Below the pieces are notes generated by a model. It ran no database searches, had not been told where the DNA came from, and saw only the letters and a program-made list of their open reading frames with translations. From assembly GCF_900021165.1 (NCBI RefSeq), contig NZ_FCOQ01000026.1:1-64000 (forward strand): 64,000 nucleotides of DNA, written 5' to 3'. The position numbers and the translations under genes are program-made. Shown here one piece after another: positions 1 to 7,414 of this stretch (position 1 is its first letter; each line of letters starts with the position of its first letter). The stretch comes from Paenibacillus phocaeensis (GTDB lineage: Bacteria; Bacillota; Bacilli; Paenibacillales; Paenibacillaceae).

Positions 1-55
1 TCGCTCCGCCGATATCGGCGTGAGCGATCTTTTGGGGTCTGGCGGGACGAGCCAT
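1..55 (-). CDS. N-terminal fragment of an unidentified gene, last visible member of the pnc operon
   Basis: An ATG at 55 opens a frame that stays open to the window edge, giving about 18 residues (starting MARPARPQKIAHADIGGA). It is preceded by GGAGGAG, which overlaps the pncB stop codon, with an 8-nt spacing, so it is almost certainly translated together with pncB. Too little is visible to recognise a family, and I make no functional call beyond likely co-transcription with the NAD-salvage genes. Confidence 0.6.
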   Translation of the reverse strand, partial: MARPARPQKIAHADIGGA

Positions 56-60
56 GAGGT

Positions 61-1518
61 TTACTCCTCCTGCTGCCCCAGATATTCCTCGATCATTTTC
101 TGCTTCAGTTCCCAGGCTTCCTGACTCAAGCTGATCCGGTAAATTTCCGGGTTCAGCTTCCGCAGGTACTCCGGCCAGAACAGATCCAGTTGCGCGCGGT
201 GATACTCGCGAATTTGGTCCAGCGTCGGCAGCTCGTACACGAGCTCCCCATCCACGAAGATCGGCTGGAGCATCGACACGGCTTCGTAATTTTTCACTGA
301 TTTCTTGATGTAGGGATGGATCGGATCGAACAAGCGGAGGTTGCCGCCTGTCCGGGCTTGCTGCTCATGCGGAAAACAAATGTAATCCGCAATCGCCTTG
401 CCGCTGTCCTTGCTGACGATGCGCAGCACATCTTTCTTGCCCGGGGTCGTGACTTTCTCCGGATTGCCGGAGATCTTAATCGTCGGCTCCATCCGCCCGT
501 CCTTCTCCCGTTCAACCAGCTTGTACACGCCTCCCAGCGCCGGTTGGTCCGCCGCCGTAATCAACTGAGTCCCGACCCCCCAGATATCGATTTTCGCACC
601 TTGCGCCTTCAGGTTAAAAATCGTATTCTCATCCAGGTCGTTCGATGCGACGATCTTGACGTAAGATAAGCCGGCGTCATCCAGCATTTTGCGGGCCTGA
701 ATCGACAGGTACGCCAAGTCGCCGCTGTCCAGACGGATGCTTCCGAGCCGCTTGCCGGCGGCTTCCAGCATCTTGCCGGTTCGAATGGCGTTCGGGACGC
801 CGCTTTTGAGCGTATCAAACGTATCGACCAGCAGCGAGACCTGATCCGGCAGCGCCTTTACATACAATTCGAAGGCTTCCTGCTCGGAATCAAAGATCTG
901 CACCCACGAGTGGGCATGGGTGCCTTTGGTTGGAATCCCGAAATTTTCGCCGGCCAGCAGGTTGGACGTTGCGTCAAAACCGGCGACGTAAGCGGCGCGT
1001 GCGCCCCAAATCGCCGCATCGGCTTCCTGCGCCCGGCGGGTACCGAACTCCAGCAGCACATCCTTCTCGGCAACCCGTTTGACCCGCGACGCCTTGGTAG
1101 CGATCAGAGTCTGAAAATTCATGAAGTTAAGCAGCGCGGTTTCCACCAACTGCGTCTCCATGATCGTCCCTTCAACCCGGATCAGCGGCTCGTTAGGAAA
1201 GCAAAGGGAGCCTTCCGCCATGGACATCAGCGTCCCTTTAAATGCAAACCCGCGCAGCAGGTCCAGAAATTCCGGCTTGTAGTTCTCTTCCTGCTTGGCC
1301 AAATACGCCAAATCCTCTTCCGTAAACCGGAGCTGCCGGATGTAGTCCACGATCCGCTCCAAGCCGGCAAATACCGCATACCCGTTCCCGAACGGCAGCT
1401 TGCGGAAGTAAGCCTCAAACACCGTCCTCCGCAAATGCGTCCCATTCACCCAGTGCGCGTAGATCATATTGATCTGATATTTATCGGTATGCAGGGCTAA
1501 CCCCGTGGTTGGCATCAC
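61..1518 (-). CDS. pncB: Nicotinate phosphoribosyltransferase
   Basis: This 485-residue cytoplasmic enzyme converts nicotinate, PRPP and ATP to nicotinate mononucleotide, the entry step of the Preiss-Handler NAD salvage pathway. The N-terminal TDKYQINM motif, the GTRRAQEADAA segment (about residues 160-169), the GTHAHSW motif whose second His (about 203) is the phosphorylated residue in the family, and RLDSGDLAYLS are all present. Length is normal for the long Firmicutes form. The start is GTG (1518) or the adjacent ATG (1515); GAGAGG fits the GTG better. It lies 4 nt after pncA, so the nicotinate released by PncA feeds directly into this enzyme. Confidence 0.95.
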   Translation of the reverse strand: MMPTTGLALHTDKYQINMIYAHWVNGTHLRRTVFEAYFRKLPFGNGYAVFAGLERIVDYIRQLRFTEEDLAYLAKQEENYKPEFLDLLRGFAFKGTLMSMAEGSLCFPNEPLIRVEGTIMETQLVETALLNFMNFQTLIATKASRVKRVAEKDVLLEFGTRRAQEADAAIWGARAAYVAGFDATSNLLAGENFGIPTKGTHAHSWVQIFDSEQEAFELYVKALPDQVSLLVDTFDTLKSGVPNAIRTGKMLEAAGKRLGSIRLDSGDLAYLSIQARKMLDDAGLSYVKIVASNDLDENTIFNLKAQGAKIDIWGVGTQLITAADQPALGGVYKLVEREKDGRMEPTIKISGNPEKVTTPGKKDVLRIVSKDSGKAIADYICFPHEQQARTGGNLRLFDPIHPYIKKSVKNYEAVSMLQPIFVDGELVYELPTLDQIREYHRAQLDLFWPEYLRKLNPEIYRISLSQEAWELKQKMIEEYLGQQEE

Positions 1519-1522
1519 CTGT

Positions 1523-2071
1523 TCATCCTCTCTGGCTGTTCGTTACGATCGCTCCCAAGCTGCTGCGGAAATGGCCCAGCGCCCAAGTATGCCCCTCCGG
1601 GTTGAAGCTGGCCACCGCATCCTCATAAACCGTAATCGCAAATCCTTTATTGTAGGCATCCACCGCTGTATGCAGCACACAAATGTCCGTGCATACGCCA
1701 ATCAGATGCACTTCGGTAATCCCCCGCTCCCTTAGCTTCAGCTCGAGATCCGTACCGCAAAACGCACTGTACCGGGTTTTATCCATCCAATAGATCCGGT
1801 CCCGGTTCTGCGCATAAACCTCAGCCAGTCGGCCATATAACGCACGGCCTTCCGTGTCTCGGAGATTATGCGGCGGAAACAGCTTCGTCTCCGGATGCCA
1901 TTTGTCTTCCCGCTCGTGCAGGTCCACGGTCATGACGACATAATCGCCTTGCGCCGCAAAAGACTCCGTCAACCGGCAAACCGCCGGTTCGATATCGATC
2001 GCCGGCTGGCCTACCGGAAGATTGCCGTCCACAAAATCATTCGTATAATCGATGACGATCAGAGCTTTCAT
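1523..2071 (-). CDS. pncA: Nicotinamidase (isochorismatase-like cysteine hydrolase)
   Basis: This 182-residue cytoplasmic hydrolase deamidates nicotinamide to nicotinate. The isochorismatase-fold catalytic triad is visible as Asp8 (VIDYTNDF), Lys98 (WMDKTRYSAF) and Cys131 (GVCTDICVLHT). Asp50, His52 and His59 match the family's metal site. The gene sits between the Nudix protein and pncB in one operon and is separated from pncB by only 4 nt. Other isochorismatase-family hydrolases are possible in principle, but the intact PncA motifs and the pncB linkage make this assignment strong. Confidence 0.95.
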   Translation of the reverse strand: MKALIVIDYTNDFVDGNLPVGQPAIDIEPAVCRLTESFAAQGDYVVMTVDLHEREDKWHPETKLFPPHNLRDTEGRALYGRLAEVYAQNRDRIYWMDKTRYSAFCGTDLELKLRERGITEVHLIGVCTDICVLHTAVDAYNKGFAITVYEDAVASFNPEGHTWALGHFRSSLGAIVTNSQRG

Positions 2072-2134
2072 GTTCCCACTCTCCCTTTGGACAATTCCTT
2101 ACGCCTTCGGCCGCTGGATATGTAAAGGATACAA

Positions 2135-2908
2135 TTACGTATAGATGGACAGCTGCGGCGTGAAGTCGGTAAATCGGTACAACTGGGCCGGACGCTGCGA
2201 ATACTGGTTGGACAACATAGGTTTGCCGTTTTCGTCGCGTACTTCCTCCAGTATCCCCTGACGGCTGCGCGTAGATGTAATTTTGCGGATAAAATTCAAC
2301 TCGGCGAAGTCCGGAACGACCGTTTGAATCACCTGATACAATTCGCCCAGCGTGAAATGCGGCGGCAAGAACTGCTTCGCAATCGTCGTATGCAGCATTT
2401 GCTGCTGGATTCGTTTATAGGCGTCCTGCAAGATTTCGCGGTGGTCAAAAGCTAACTGCAAATCCTCTAATGCCTCGCGAACGGTGAACAGACCAACCTC
2501 CTGGGCATCATCTGCGGATTGCCGCTTCTCCAGCACCCACTCCTCCACCAGCGCGAAGAATGCATGGGAGATAATCCAGCCGCGCGGGTCCCGCCCCGGC
2601 TTGCTGTACACGCCCAAATATTCCAGATGCGAGCCGTCAACGCCGGTTTCTTCCTTGAGTTCGCGGCGGGCGGTTTCATACAGCGATTCGTCCTCCTGCG
2701 AAAAACCGCCCGGCAGCGCCCAAGCTCCGGCAAACGGCCAACTCCGCCGGCGGATCAGCATGACCTTCAGATCAAAGCGCGGCAGCGACTTGGTCGATGC
2801 CTTTCGTTCCTGCCTCGTCAGGGTAAACATGACGATATCGGCCGGAATTCCGTCCGGCGTGCGATATTTCTTAACCTCATTAACTACCTGCTTTTGTTCC
2901 TCGTTCAT
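2135..2908 (-). CDS. Nudix hydrolase with C-terminal winged-helix-like region (NrtR/ADP-ribose pyrophosphatase type)
   Basis: This 257-residue protein has an N-terminal Nudix domain with a complete Nudix box: a GG, five residues, E, seven residues, REL-x-EETG, at about residues 68-90. About 100 residues follow that look like a winged-helix region (SNQYSQRPAQLYRFTDF near the end). This layout is that of ADP-ribose pyrophosphatases and of NrtR, the Nudix-related regulator of NAD metabolism. Its place as first gene of the pncA-pncB unit supports a role in NAD turnover or its control. A complete box argues that catalysis may be retained. Start is the ATG at 2908 after GGTGAT; a GTG one codon upstream is also possible. 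Whether it binds DNA, hydrolyses ADP-ribose, or both cannot be told from sequence. Confidence 0.85.
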   Translation of the reverse strand: MNEEQKQVVNEVKKYRTPDGIPADIVMFTLTRQERKASTKSLPRFDLKVMLIRRRSWPFAGAWALPGGFSQEDESLYETARRELKEETGVDGSHLEYLGVYSKPGRDPRGWIISHAFFALVEEWVLEKRQSADDAQEVGLFTVREALEDLQLAFDHREILQDAYKRIQQQMLHTTIAKQFLPPHFTLGELYQVIQTVVPDFAELNFIRKITSTRSRQGILEEVRDENGKPMLSNQYSQRPAQLYRFTDFTPQLSIYT

Positions 2909-3003
2909 CACGTATCACCACATCGTCTAGGATAACGCCGGCCCTATGGAGCAATCCGGCATTTACGAATTCATGCGATTCTAGCCCGCCGTCGGTCCTC
3001 CGC

Positions 3004-3396
3004 TCACTTCGGCAGCCGGAACGTTGCCGTTGAAAGGCAGCCAAGGGTGCCTTCTTCGTTGCGAACTTCGGAGCGGAGCGTCATCGTCCGATGGGTCTCA
3101 TGCAGCGGGTAAGCCGACACGATCAGTTCCCCCGTACGCATCGGGCTAAGGAAATTCACGTTCAAATGGGTCGTCACCCCGAACTTGCCCTTAATGGTTG
3201 CCACCAGCGTTCCCATCGCTTGATCCATCATCGACGATAGGACGCCGCCGTGCACGATCCCCATGGAGTTGAGATGGGAGGCTCCCGCCTTCAATCCCAG
3301 TTGCACAAGACGATGGTCGGCTGAAATGAGGCGCAGTCCTAGTAACCCCCAGAACGACTGCTCTTCTCGCTGCTGTACTTCATCGCTCCAATCCAC
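3004..3396 (-). CDS. PaaI/YdiI-type hotdog-fold thioesterase
   Basis: This 130-residue protein has a single hotdog domain. The SMGIVHGGVLSSMMDQAMG segment carries the HGG signature and the acidic residue (Asp) of PaaI-type acyl-CoA thioesterases, followed by the THLNVNFLSPMRTGELIVSA strand. It is likely a cytoplasmic acyl-CoA (possibly aromatic acyl-CoA) hydrolase; the substrate cannot be named. The start is GTG at 3396 after AGGGGG. It lies 95 nt upstream of the Nudix gene on the same strand and may be transcribed separately. Confidence 0.85.
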   Translation of the reverse strand: MDWSDEVQQREEQSFWGLLGLRLISADHRLVQLGLKAGASHLNSMGIVHGGVLSSMMDQAMGTLVATIKGKFGVTTHLNVNFLSPMRTGELIVSAYPLHETHRTMTLRSEVRNEEGTLGCLSTATFRLPK

Positions 3397-3474
3397 TTGT
3401 TGTCCCCCTATCCTTGCTTCTCTCTATATTATAATATTCCGAACTGACGGTGCTTCCATCCTGCTATCCAGGAT

Positions 3475-3501
3475 GAAAAAAAGCGGAGGGTTTGCCTCCG
3501 C
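3475..3501 (-). terminator. Rho-independent terminator downstream of ricA
   Basis: On the minus strand, GCGGAGG pairs with CCTCCGC around a CAAA loop and is followed by seven T. It lies 16 nt past the ricA stop, so it ends the miaB-ricA unit. Confidence 0.85.
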
Positions 3502-3516
3502 ACCGACTGCTTCGCT

Positions 3517-3969
3517 TTACTCTCCGTAACCGGATGAAACAGCCGGCTCGCTGCCTGACTCCACGTTCACTTTGCTGGCGACCGTATCGCGGATCACGGA
3601 GACGACCAGCTGGAGCAGATAGTTGATATCGCTTTGGCTCTGCTGGAATTCGGTCACGAGCGGAATGCCGTCCAATTCGTCCTGCAGTTCCTCAATTTCG
3701 CGTTCAATCTTCTGAACCATCGCCTGGTTCTGGAACGTTTCGAAGGCGACGATTTCCTTCTGCTTCTTCTTAATCGCGCTGATTAACGTCTGAACGCGCT
3801 CATGCTGCTGGATCAGCTTCTCCGCCTTCTGAAATTGCTGAACTTCTTCGCTGGTTCCGATCAGCTCCGCCAGCTCCTTGGCTTTGCTCATAATATCGTC
3901 ACGAATGACCAGGTCCCGGGAATCGAACTTGGGAATCCCGCAATCGGTCTGATCTTTATGTTGTTCCAC
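3517..3969 (-). CDS. ricA: YmcA/RicA-like YlbF-family regulator
   Basis: This protein of about 150 residues belongs to the YlbF/YmcA family. It has helical, Gln/Glu/Lys-rich segments (KAKELAELIGTSEEVQQFQKAE; IEREIEELQDELDGIPLVTEF) and the LLQLVV core typical of YmcA. In Bacillus, RicA, RicF and RicT form a complex that promotes RNase Y-dependent mRNA maturation as well as competence, biofilm formation and sporulation. I placed the start at GTG 3969 because GGGGAGG lies 8 nt before it; an ATG at 3990 overlaps the miaB stop (TAATG) and would include that ribosome site in the coding part. The only cysteine is near the N terminus (TDCGIP). Its place directly after miaB is the usual Bacillales order, and RNase Y is encoded in the same window. 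Confidence 0.85.
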   Translation of the reverse strand: MEQHKDQTDCGIPKFDSRDLVIRDDIMSKAKELAELIGTSEEVQQFQKAEKLIQQHERVQTLISAIKKKQKEIVAFETFQNQAMVQKIEREIEELQDELDGIPLVTEFQQSQSDINYLLQLVVSVIRDTVASKVNVESGSEPAVSSGYGE

Positions 3970-3989
3970 TGTCAATAACCTCCCCTGCA

Positions 3990-5540
3990 TTACGCCAATT
4001 TGGCGGTTTGCTCTATAAGATTGCCTTTGATATACCAAGTCATCGGATCGGTGATCTCGACCTGGACAAACGTTCCAATCAGCTCCGCTCCGCCTTCGAA
4101 ATGGACCAGCTTGTTGCTTCGGGTGCGTCCGGACAACACGTTGGCGTTGTTTTTGCTTTCGCCTTCGACCAGCACCTCGACGATTTGTCCGCGCAGCGCC
4201 TCGTTGCTGCTGCGGCTGAATTCGTTCACCGTATCATTGAGCCGCGCGAGCCGGGCTTTCTTCTCTTCCGGCGGCACGTTATCTTCCATTACCGCAGCCG
4301 GTGTGCCTTCACGCGGAGAATAGACGAAGGTGTAAGCCGAATCATAACCCACCTCGCGCACGAGGGACAAGGTTTCTTCAAATTGCGCTTCCGTTTCGCC
4401 CGGGAATCCAACGATAATGTCCGTGGTCAGGACGACATTCGGAATTTTCGCTTTGATTTTGCGCACCAGTTCGAGATAATGCTCCCGCGTGTATTTCCGG
4501 CTCATCTTCTTCAGCACATCGCTGCTGCCCGATTGAACCGGCAGATGAATATGCTCTACCAGATTGCCGCCCTTGGCCAACACATCGATCAGGGCATCGT
4601 CAAAATCGCGCGGATGCGAGGTCGTAAACCGAACCCGAGGAATATCAATCTGACGAATATCGTCCATTAAATTCGCAAACGTATAATTGAGGTCGGTAAA
4701 ATCCTTGCCGTACGCATTGACATTTTGTCCGAGCAGCGTAACCTCTTTATAACCTTGTCGCGCCAGCTCCCGCACTTCGGTAATCACATCCTCCGGACGG
4801 CGGCTGCGCTCCTTGCCGCGGGTAAACGGCACGATGCAATAGGTACAGAACTTGTCGCATCCGTACATAATATTCACCCACGCCCGCATGCCTTCGCGCT
4901 TCTTCGGCAGGTTCTCGATGATGTCGCCTTCCTTGGACCATACCTCGACGACCATCTCTTTACTGAACAAAGCCTCCTGAATCAGATACGGCAAACGGTG
5001 AATGTTGTGCGTCCCGAAGATCATATCCACGAAACCGTGCTTCTGCAAAATACGCTTCACGACGCCTTCTTCTTGCGACATGCAGCCGCATACGCCCAAC
5101 AGCAGATCCGGCTTCTCCGTCTTCAATCCTTTGAGATGCCCCAACTCGCCGAATACTTTATCCTCCGCGTTCTCACGGATGGCACAGGTATTCAGCAAAA
5201 TGAGATCCGCCGTTTTGCGGTCTTCCGTTGCACGGTAGCCCATTTGCTCCAGCAAACCTTTGATCGTTTCCGTGTCGTGTTCGTTCATCTGGCAACCAAA
5301 CGTGTATACGATATAATGCTTCCCGGCTCCGATCCGCTTCAGCTCGTCGGGAACAGCGTTCTCGTACAGGACCTGGACGTCCTCTTTCCCCCGTTGCTTC
5401 TCCATGCGATGGTTCGGTTCGGACAAAATTTGAATGTCCCGGCCACGGATTCGGATCTTCTTCCCTCGCTCGTCCTCCGAAATGACCCGGGCGTCCGAGA
5501 AGTCGAAATATTTGGCGTAATCCTTCGTTTCCTTAGCCAT
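3990..5540 (-). CDS. miaB: tRNA-2-methylthio-N6-dimethylallyladenosine synthase
   Basis: This 516-residue radical-SAM methylthiotransferase modifies i6A37 in tRNAs reading UNN codons. The UPF0004 domain carries Cys83 (FGCQMNEHD), Cys119 ([10 protein letters not shown]) and Cys153 (CGCM) for one [4Fe-4S] cluster. The radical-SAM CxxxCxxC motif is Cys228/232/235 ([10 protein letters not shown]). A C-terminal TRAM domain (about residues 440-505) supplies tRNA binding. The N-terminal extension of about 70 residues is usual in the Firmicutes form. RBS AAAAGGAG precedes the ATG. It is followed immediately by ricA. Confidence 0.97.
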   Translation of the reverse strand: MAKETKDYAKYFDFSDARVISEDERGKKIRIRGRDIQILSEPNHRMEKQRGKEDVQVLYENAVPDELKRIGAGKHYIVYTFGCQMNEHDTETIKGLLEQMGYRATEDRKTADLILLNTCAIRENAEDKVFGELGHLKGLKTEKPDLLLGVCGCMSQEEGVVKRILQKHGFVDMIFGTHNIHRLPYLIQEALFSKEMVVEVWSKEGDIIENLPKKREGMRAWVNIMYGCDKFCTYCIVPFTRGKERSRRPEDVITEVRELARQGYKEVTLLGQNVNAYGKDFTDLNYTFANLMDDIRQIDIPRVRFTTSHPRDFDDALIDVLAKGGNLVEHIHLPVQSGSSDVLKKMSRKYTREHYLELVRKIKAKIPNVVLTTDIIVGFPGETEAQFEETLSLVREVGYDSAYTFVYSPREGTPAAVMEDNVPPEEKKARLARLNDTVNEFSRSSNEALRGQIVEVLVEGESKNNANVLSGRTRSNKLVHFEGGAELIGTFVQVEITDPMTWYIKGNLIEQTAKLA

Positions 5541-5694
5541 GCTGCCCGTTCACTCCTTTTACCAATCTATCTTCATTCCTGATGGGCAAAAATCAATAAT
5601 GCCTAAAAGTGCATTACACTAAATTATAGCATGGGCCAGCCGTTATATCCAGACAACGTCCTGCCATAAACCCGGCTTCAAATTCCATCATTTC

Positions 5695-5733
5695 AAAAAA
5701 AAGAAGCGGCTTGCCGTAAAGGCAGTCCGCTTC
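5695..5733 (-). terminator. Terminator of the RpiR/HyuA-like operon
   Basis: On the minus strand GAAGCGG-ac-TGCC pairs with GGCA-ag-CCGCTTC around TTTAC and is followed by eight T. It starts six nt past the stop of the RpiR gene and closes the five-gene operon before miaB. Confidence 0.85.
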
Positions 5734-5738
5734 CTAGC

Positions 5739-6596
5739 TCAATAATACTCCGTTACCGAAGGCCGGCTGGAGATGATACCTTCGCTGTCCAGCTTCCTCT
5801 TAAGGTACGACTTGTCCGAGGAGATCAGCAAACTCATCACGGCATCCACTACGAACAGGAAAGTAATGTGATTCGACATCATCGCGCTGTTATTGACCGA
5901 CATTTTGTCGGGCACGATGATATTCGTTTCCGCAACCTCGGTGACCGGAGAAGAGTCGTAGCAGGTGATCGCAACCGTTTTGGCCTGGTTCATCTGGGCG
6001 GTCGACACCGCGTCGATAATTTCCGGCGTCGCCCCGGAACGGGTGAACGCGATGACCATATCCTCCGGCGTGGTCTGAGACGCCGCAATTTTCATCGCGC
6101 GGCTGTCGCTGCTGGCTTCCGCGCTGATCCCGATCAACGACAGACGGTTCTTCAAGGCCATGGCCGAGAGGAAGGAATCAAAGATGCCAAAAATATGAAT
6201 GCGTCTGGCTCGTTTCAGCGTTTCCGCCACATCAAAAAGCGTCTCCTCCGAGATCATCGCGGACGTATTGATCACCAGTTCGTTGTAATCGAGCGCCAAT
6301 CCGTCAATCGGCGTGATTTCGCGGCGTTCTTTCTTCCTCGTCTGCATCTCCCGGTAGAACGTATCCTGGGCAATGGCGATCTTGAAATCGTTGAAGCCTT
6401 TGAAGCCGATCTTCTTGCAGAAACGGTTGATGCTTGTCTCCGAGACGCCAATCTCATTGGCCAGCGCCGTAATCGTATGTTGAGTAATAAATTCGGAATG
6501 ATCGATCACAAATTGAGCGATTTGGTTCTCACCGTAAGTAAACTTTTGCTTGAGCGAAATGATTTTTGCAATCACCGCGGGTACTTGCGAAGCCAT
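5739..6596 (-). CDS. MurR/RpiR-family transcriptional regulator
   Basis: This 285-residue regulator has an N-terminal HTH_6 domain (about residues 1-77; ITALANEIGVSETSINRFCKKIGFKGFNDFK is split by its recognition helix) and a C-terminal SIS sugar-phosphate-binding fold (about 115-250; FGIFDSFLSA, FTRSGATPE). I chose ATG 6596 because AGGAGG lies 7 nt upstream; the upstream in-frame extension has no ribosome site and overlaps the neighbouring gene. It is the last gene of the HyuA-like catabolic operon and is the obvious candidate local regulator, with a phosphorylated or carboxylated metabolite as likely effector. SIS domains usually bind phosphosugars, so the ligand is uncertain here. Confidence 0.88.
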   Translation of the reverse strand: MASQVPAVIAKIISLKQKFTYGENQIAQFVIDHSEFITQHTITALANEIGVSETSINRFCKKIGFKGFNDFKIAIAQDTFYREMQTRKKERREITPIDGLALDYNELVINTSAMISEETLFDVAETLKRARRIHIFGIFDSFLSAMALKNRLSLIGISAEASSDSRAMKIAASQTTPEDMVIAFTRSGATPEIIDAVSTAQMNQAKTVAITCYDSSPVTEVAETNIIVPDKMSVNNSAMMSNHITFLFVVDAVMSLLISSDKSYLKRKLDSEGIISSRPSVTEYY

Positions 6597-6664
6597 GACA
6601 TGTCCTCCTGCATATGCGAAAAACCGTTCTTCTGAAACGGTTCTGCGCACGAACGATTTACTTA

Positions 6665-7369
6665 TTATAGCATACGGAGTCCATTCTCGCCTAAAATCGC
6701 TTTCCACTTTTTCACATTTTCCGCAAATTGCTCCTTCTTTATCGCCCCCGTCTGCATCAGGTAAACATGATCCAGCAAGCTGGGTAATAGGGGGAGTCCC
6801 AACAGTTCTTTGCAAAAAGCATGCGCTGCAATCTCGCTTGTCTGCAGAATCGTCGCTTGTCTGCGGAAGGGGCCGATTCGCAGGGCCTCCACCGGATCCA
6901 GCAGTTCATTCGTAAACCGGCCGCTGCGGTATTCCAGAAAATGATAATACTCATGCGCCAAATGAATGTCGACGATTCTGTCGAAGCTGACGGGGCCGAG
7001 TCCATCCACCGTCTCAGCAGCAGCCTGCAGTTGCCGCAAAGATTCCCGGTAAACAGTGATCTGCGGCACCTTCCCGCCCCAGTCCAGCTGCGCCCGCAGC
7101 GCAACCTTGAAGGTGCCCGTTCCCGCGGACGCCGCCAGATGGAATTGAATGCCCGCTTGCTCCAGAAGAACACGGATATCCTGCCCATGCAGCCGTTCAG
7201 CCGCTTCCCGTCCCATGGCCAAAGAGCGGGACAAATAATAGGCGTAATTGCCCGGATCGATTTTATGAAAAACCGGGTCCCTTTCCAGTTCAGCCAAAGC
7301 CAACACCCCGTCATCCAGATCCAAGCCTAGCAGATCGAAAGCCTGCTCTTTTTCCGGTACGCTCGTCAT
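6665..7369 (-). CDS. Unrecognised protein with HEYYH metal-binding-like motif
   Basis: This 234-residue protein has no signal peptide or membrane segment and I do not recognise its family. Residues 139-143 read HEYYH, the HExxH pattern of zinc metallopeptidases, in a helix-like context (IHLAHEYYHFLEY). A downstream segment, SEIAAHAFCKEL (about 178-189), has a Glu and a His placed where gluzincin-type enzymes have their third ligand. A central stretch (VALRAQLDWGGKVPQITVY) could form strands. The start at ATG 7369 is set by AGGAGG 9 nt upstream. It sits between the HyuA-like gene and the RpiR regulator, 45 nt after hyuA, so it is presumably part of the same pathway. Peptidase or amidohydrolase activity is inference only. 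Confidence 0.8.
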   Translation of the reverse strand: MTSVPEKEQAFDLLGLDLDDGVLALAELERDPVFHKIDPGNYAYYLSRSLAMGREAAERLHGQDIRVLLEQAGIQFHLAASAGTGTFKVALRAQLDWGGKVPQITVYRESLRQLQAAAETVDGLGPVSFDRIVDIHLAHEYYHFLEYRSGRFTNELLDPVEALRIGPFRRQATILQTSEIAAHAFCKELLGLPLLPSLLDHVYLMQTGAIKKEQFAENVKKWKAILGENGLRML

Positions 7370-7414
7370 GTGAATCAACCTCCTTCCGCCTTCCAAAGCT
7401 GAATAAGCAACCTC

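Noticed and set aside
4725..5582. 285-codon plus-strand frame opposite miaB
   Set aside because: Shadow of miaB, with no recognisable domain and no ribosome site.
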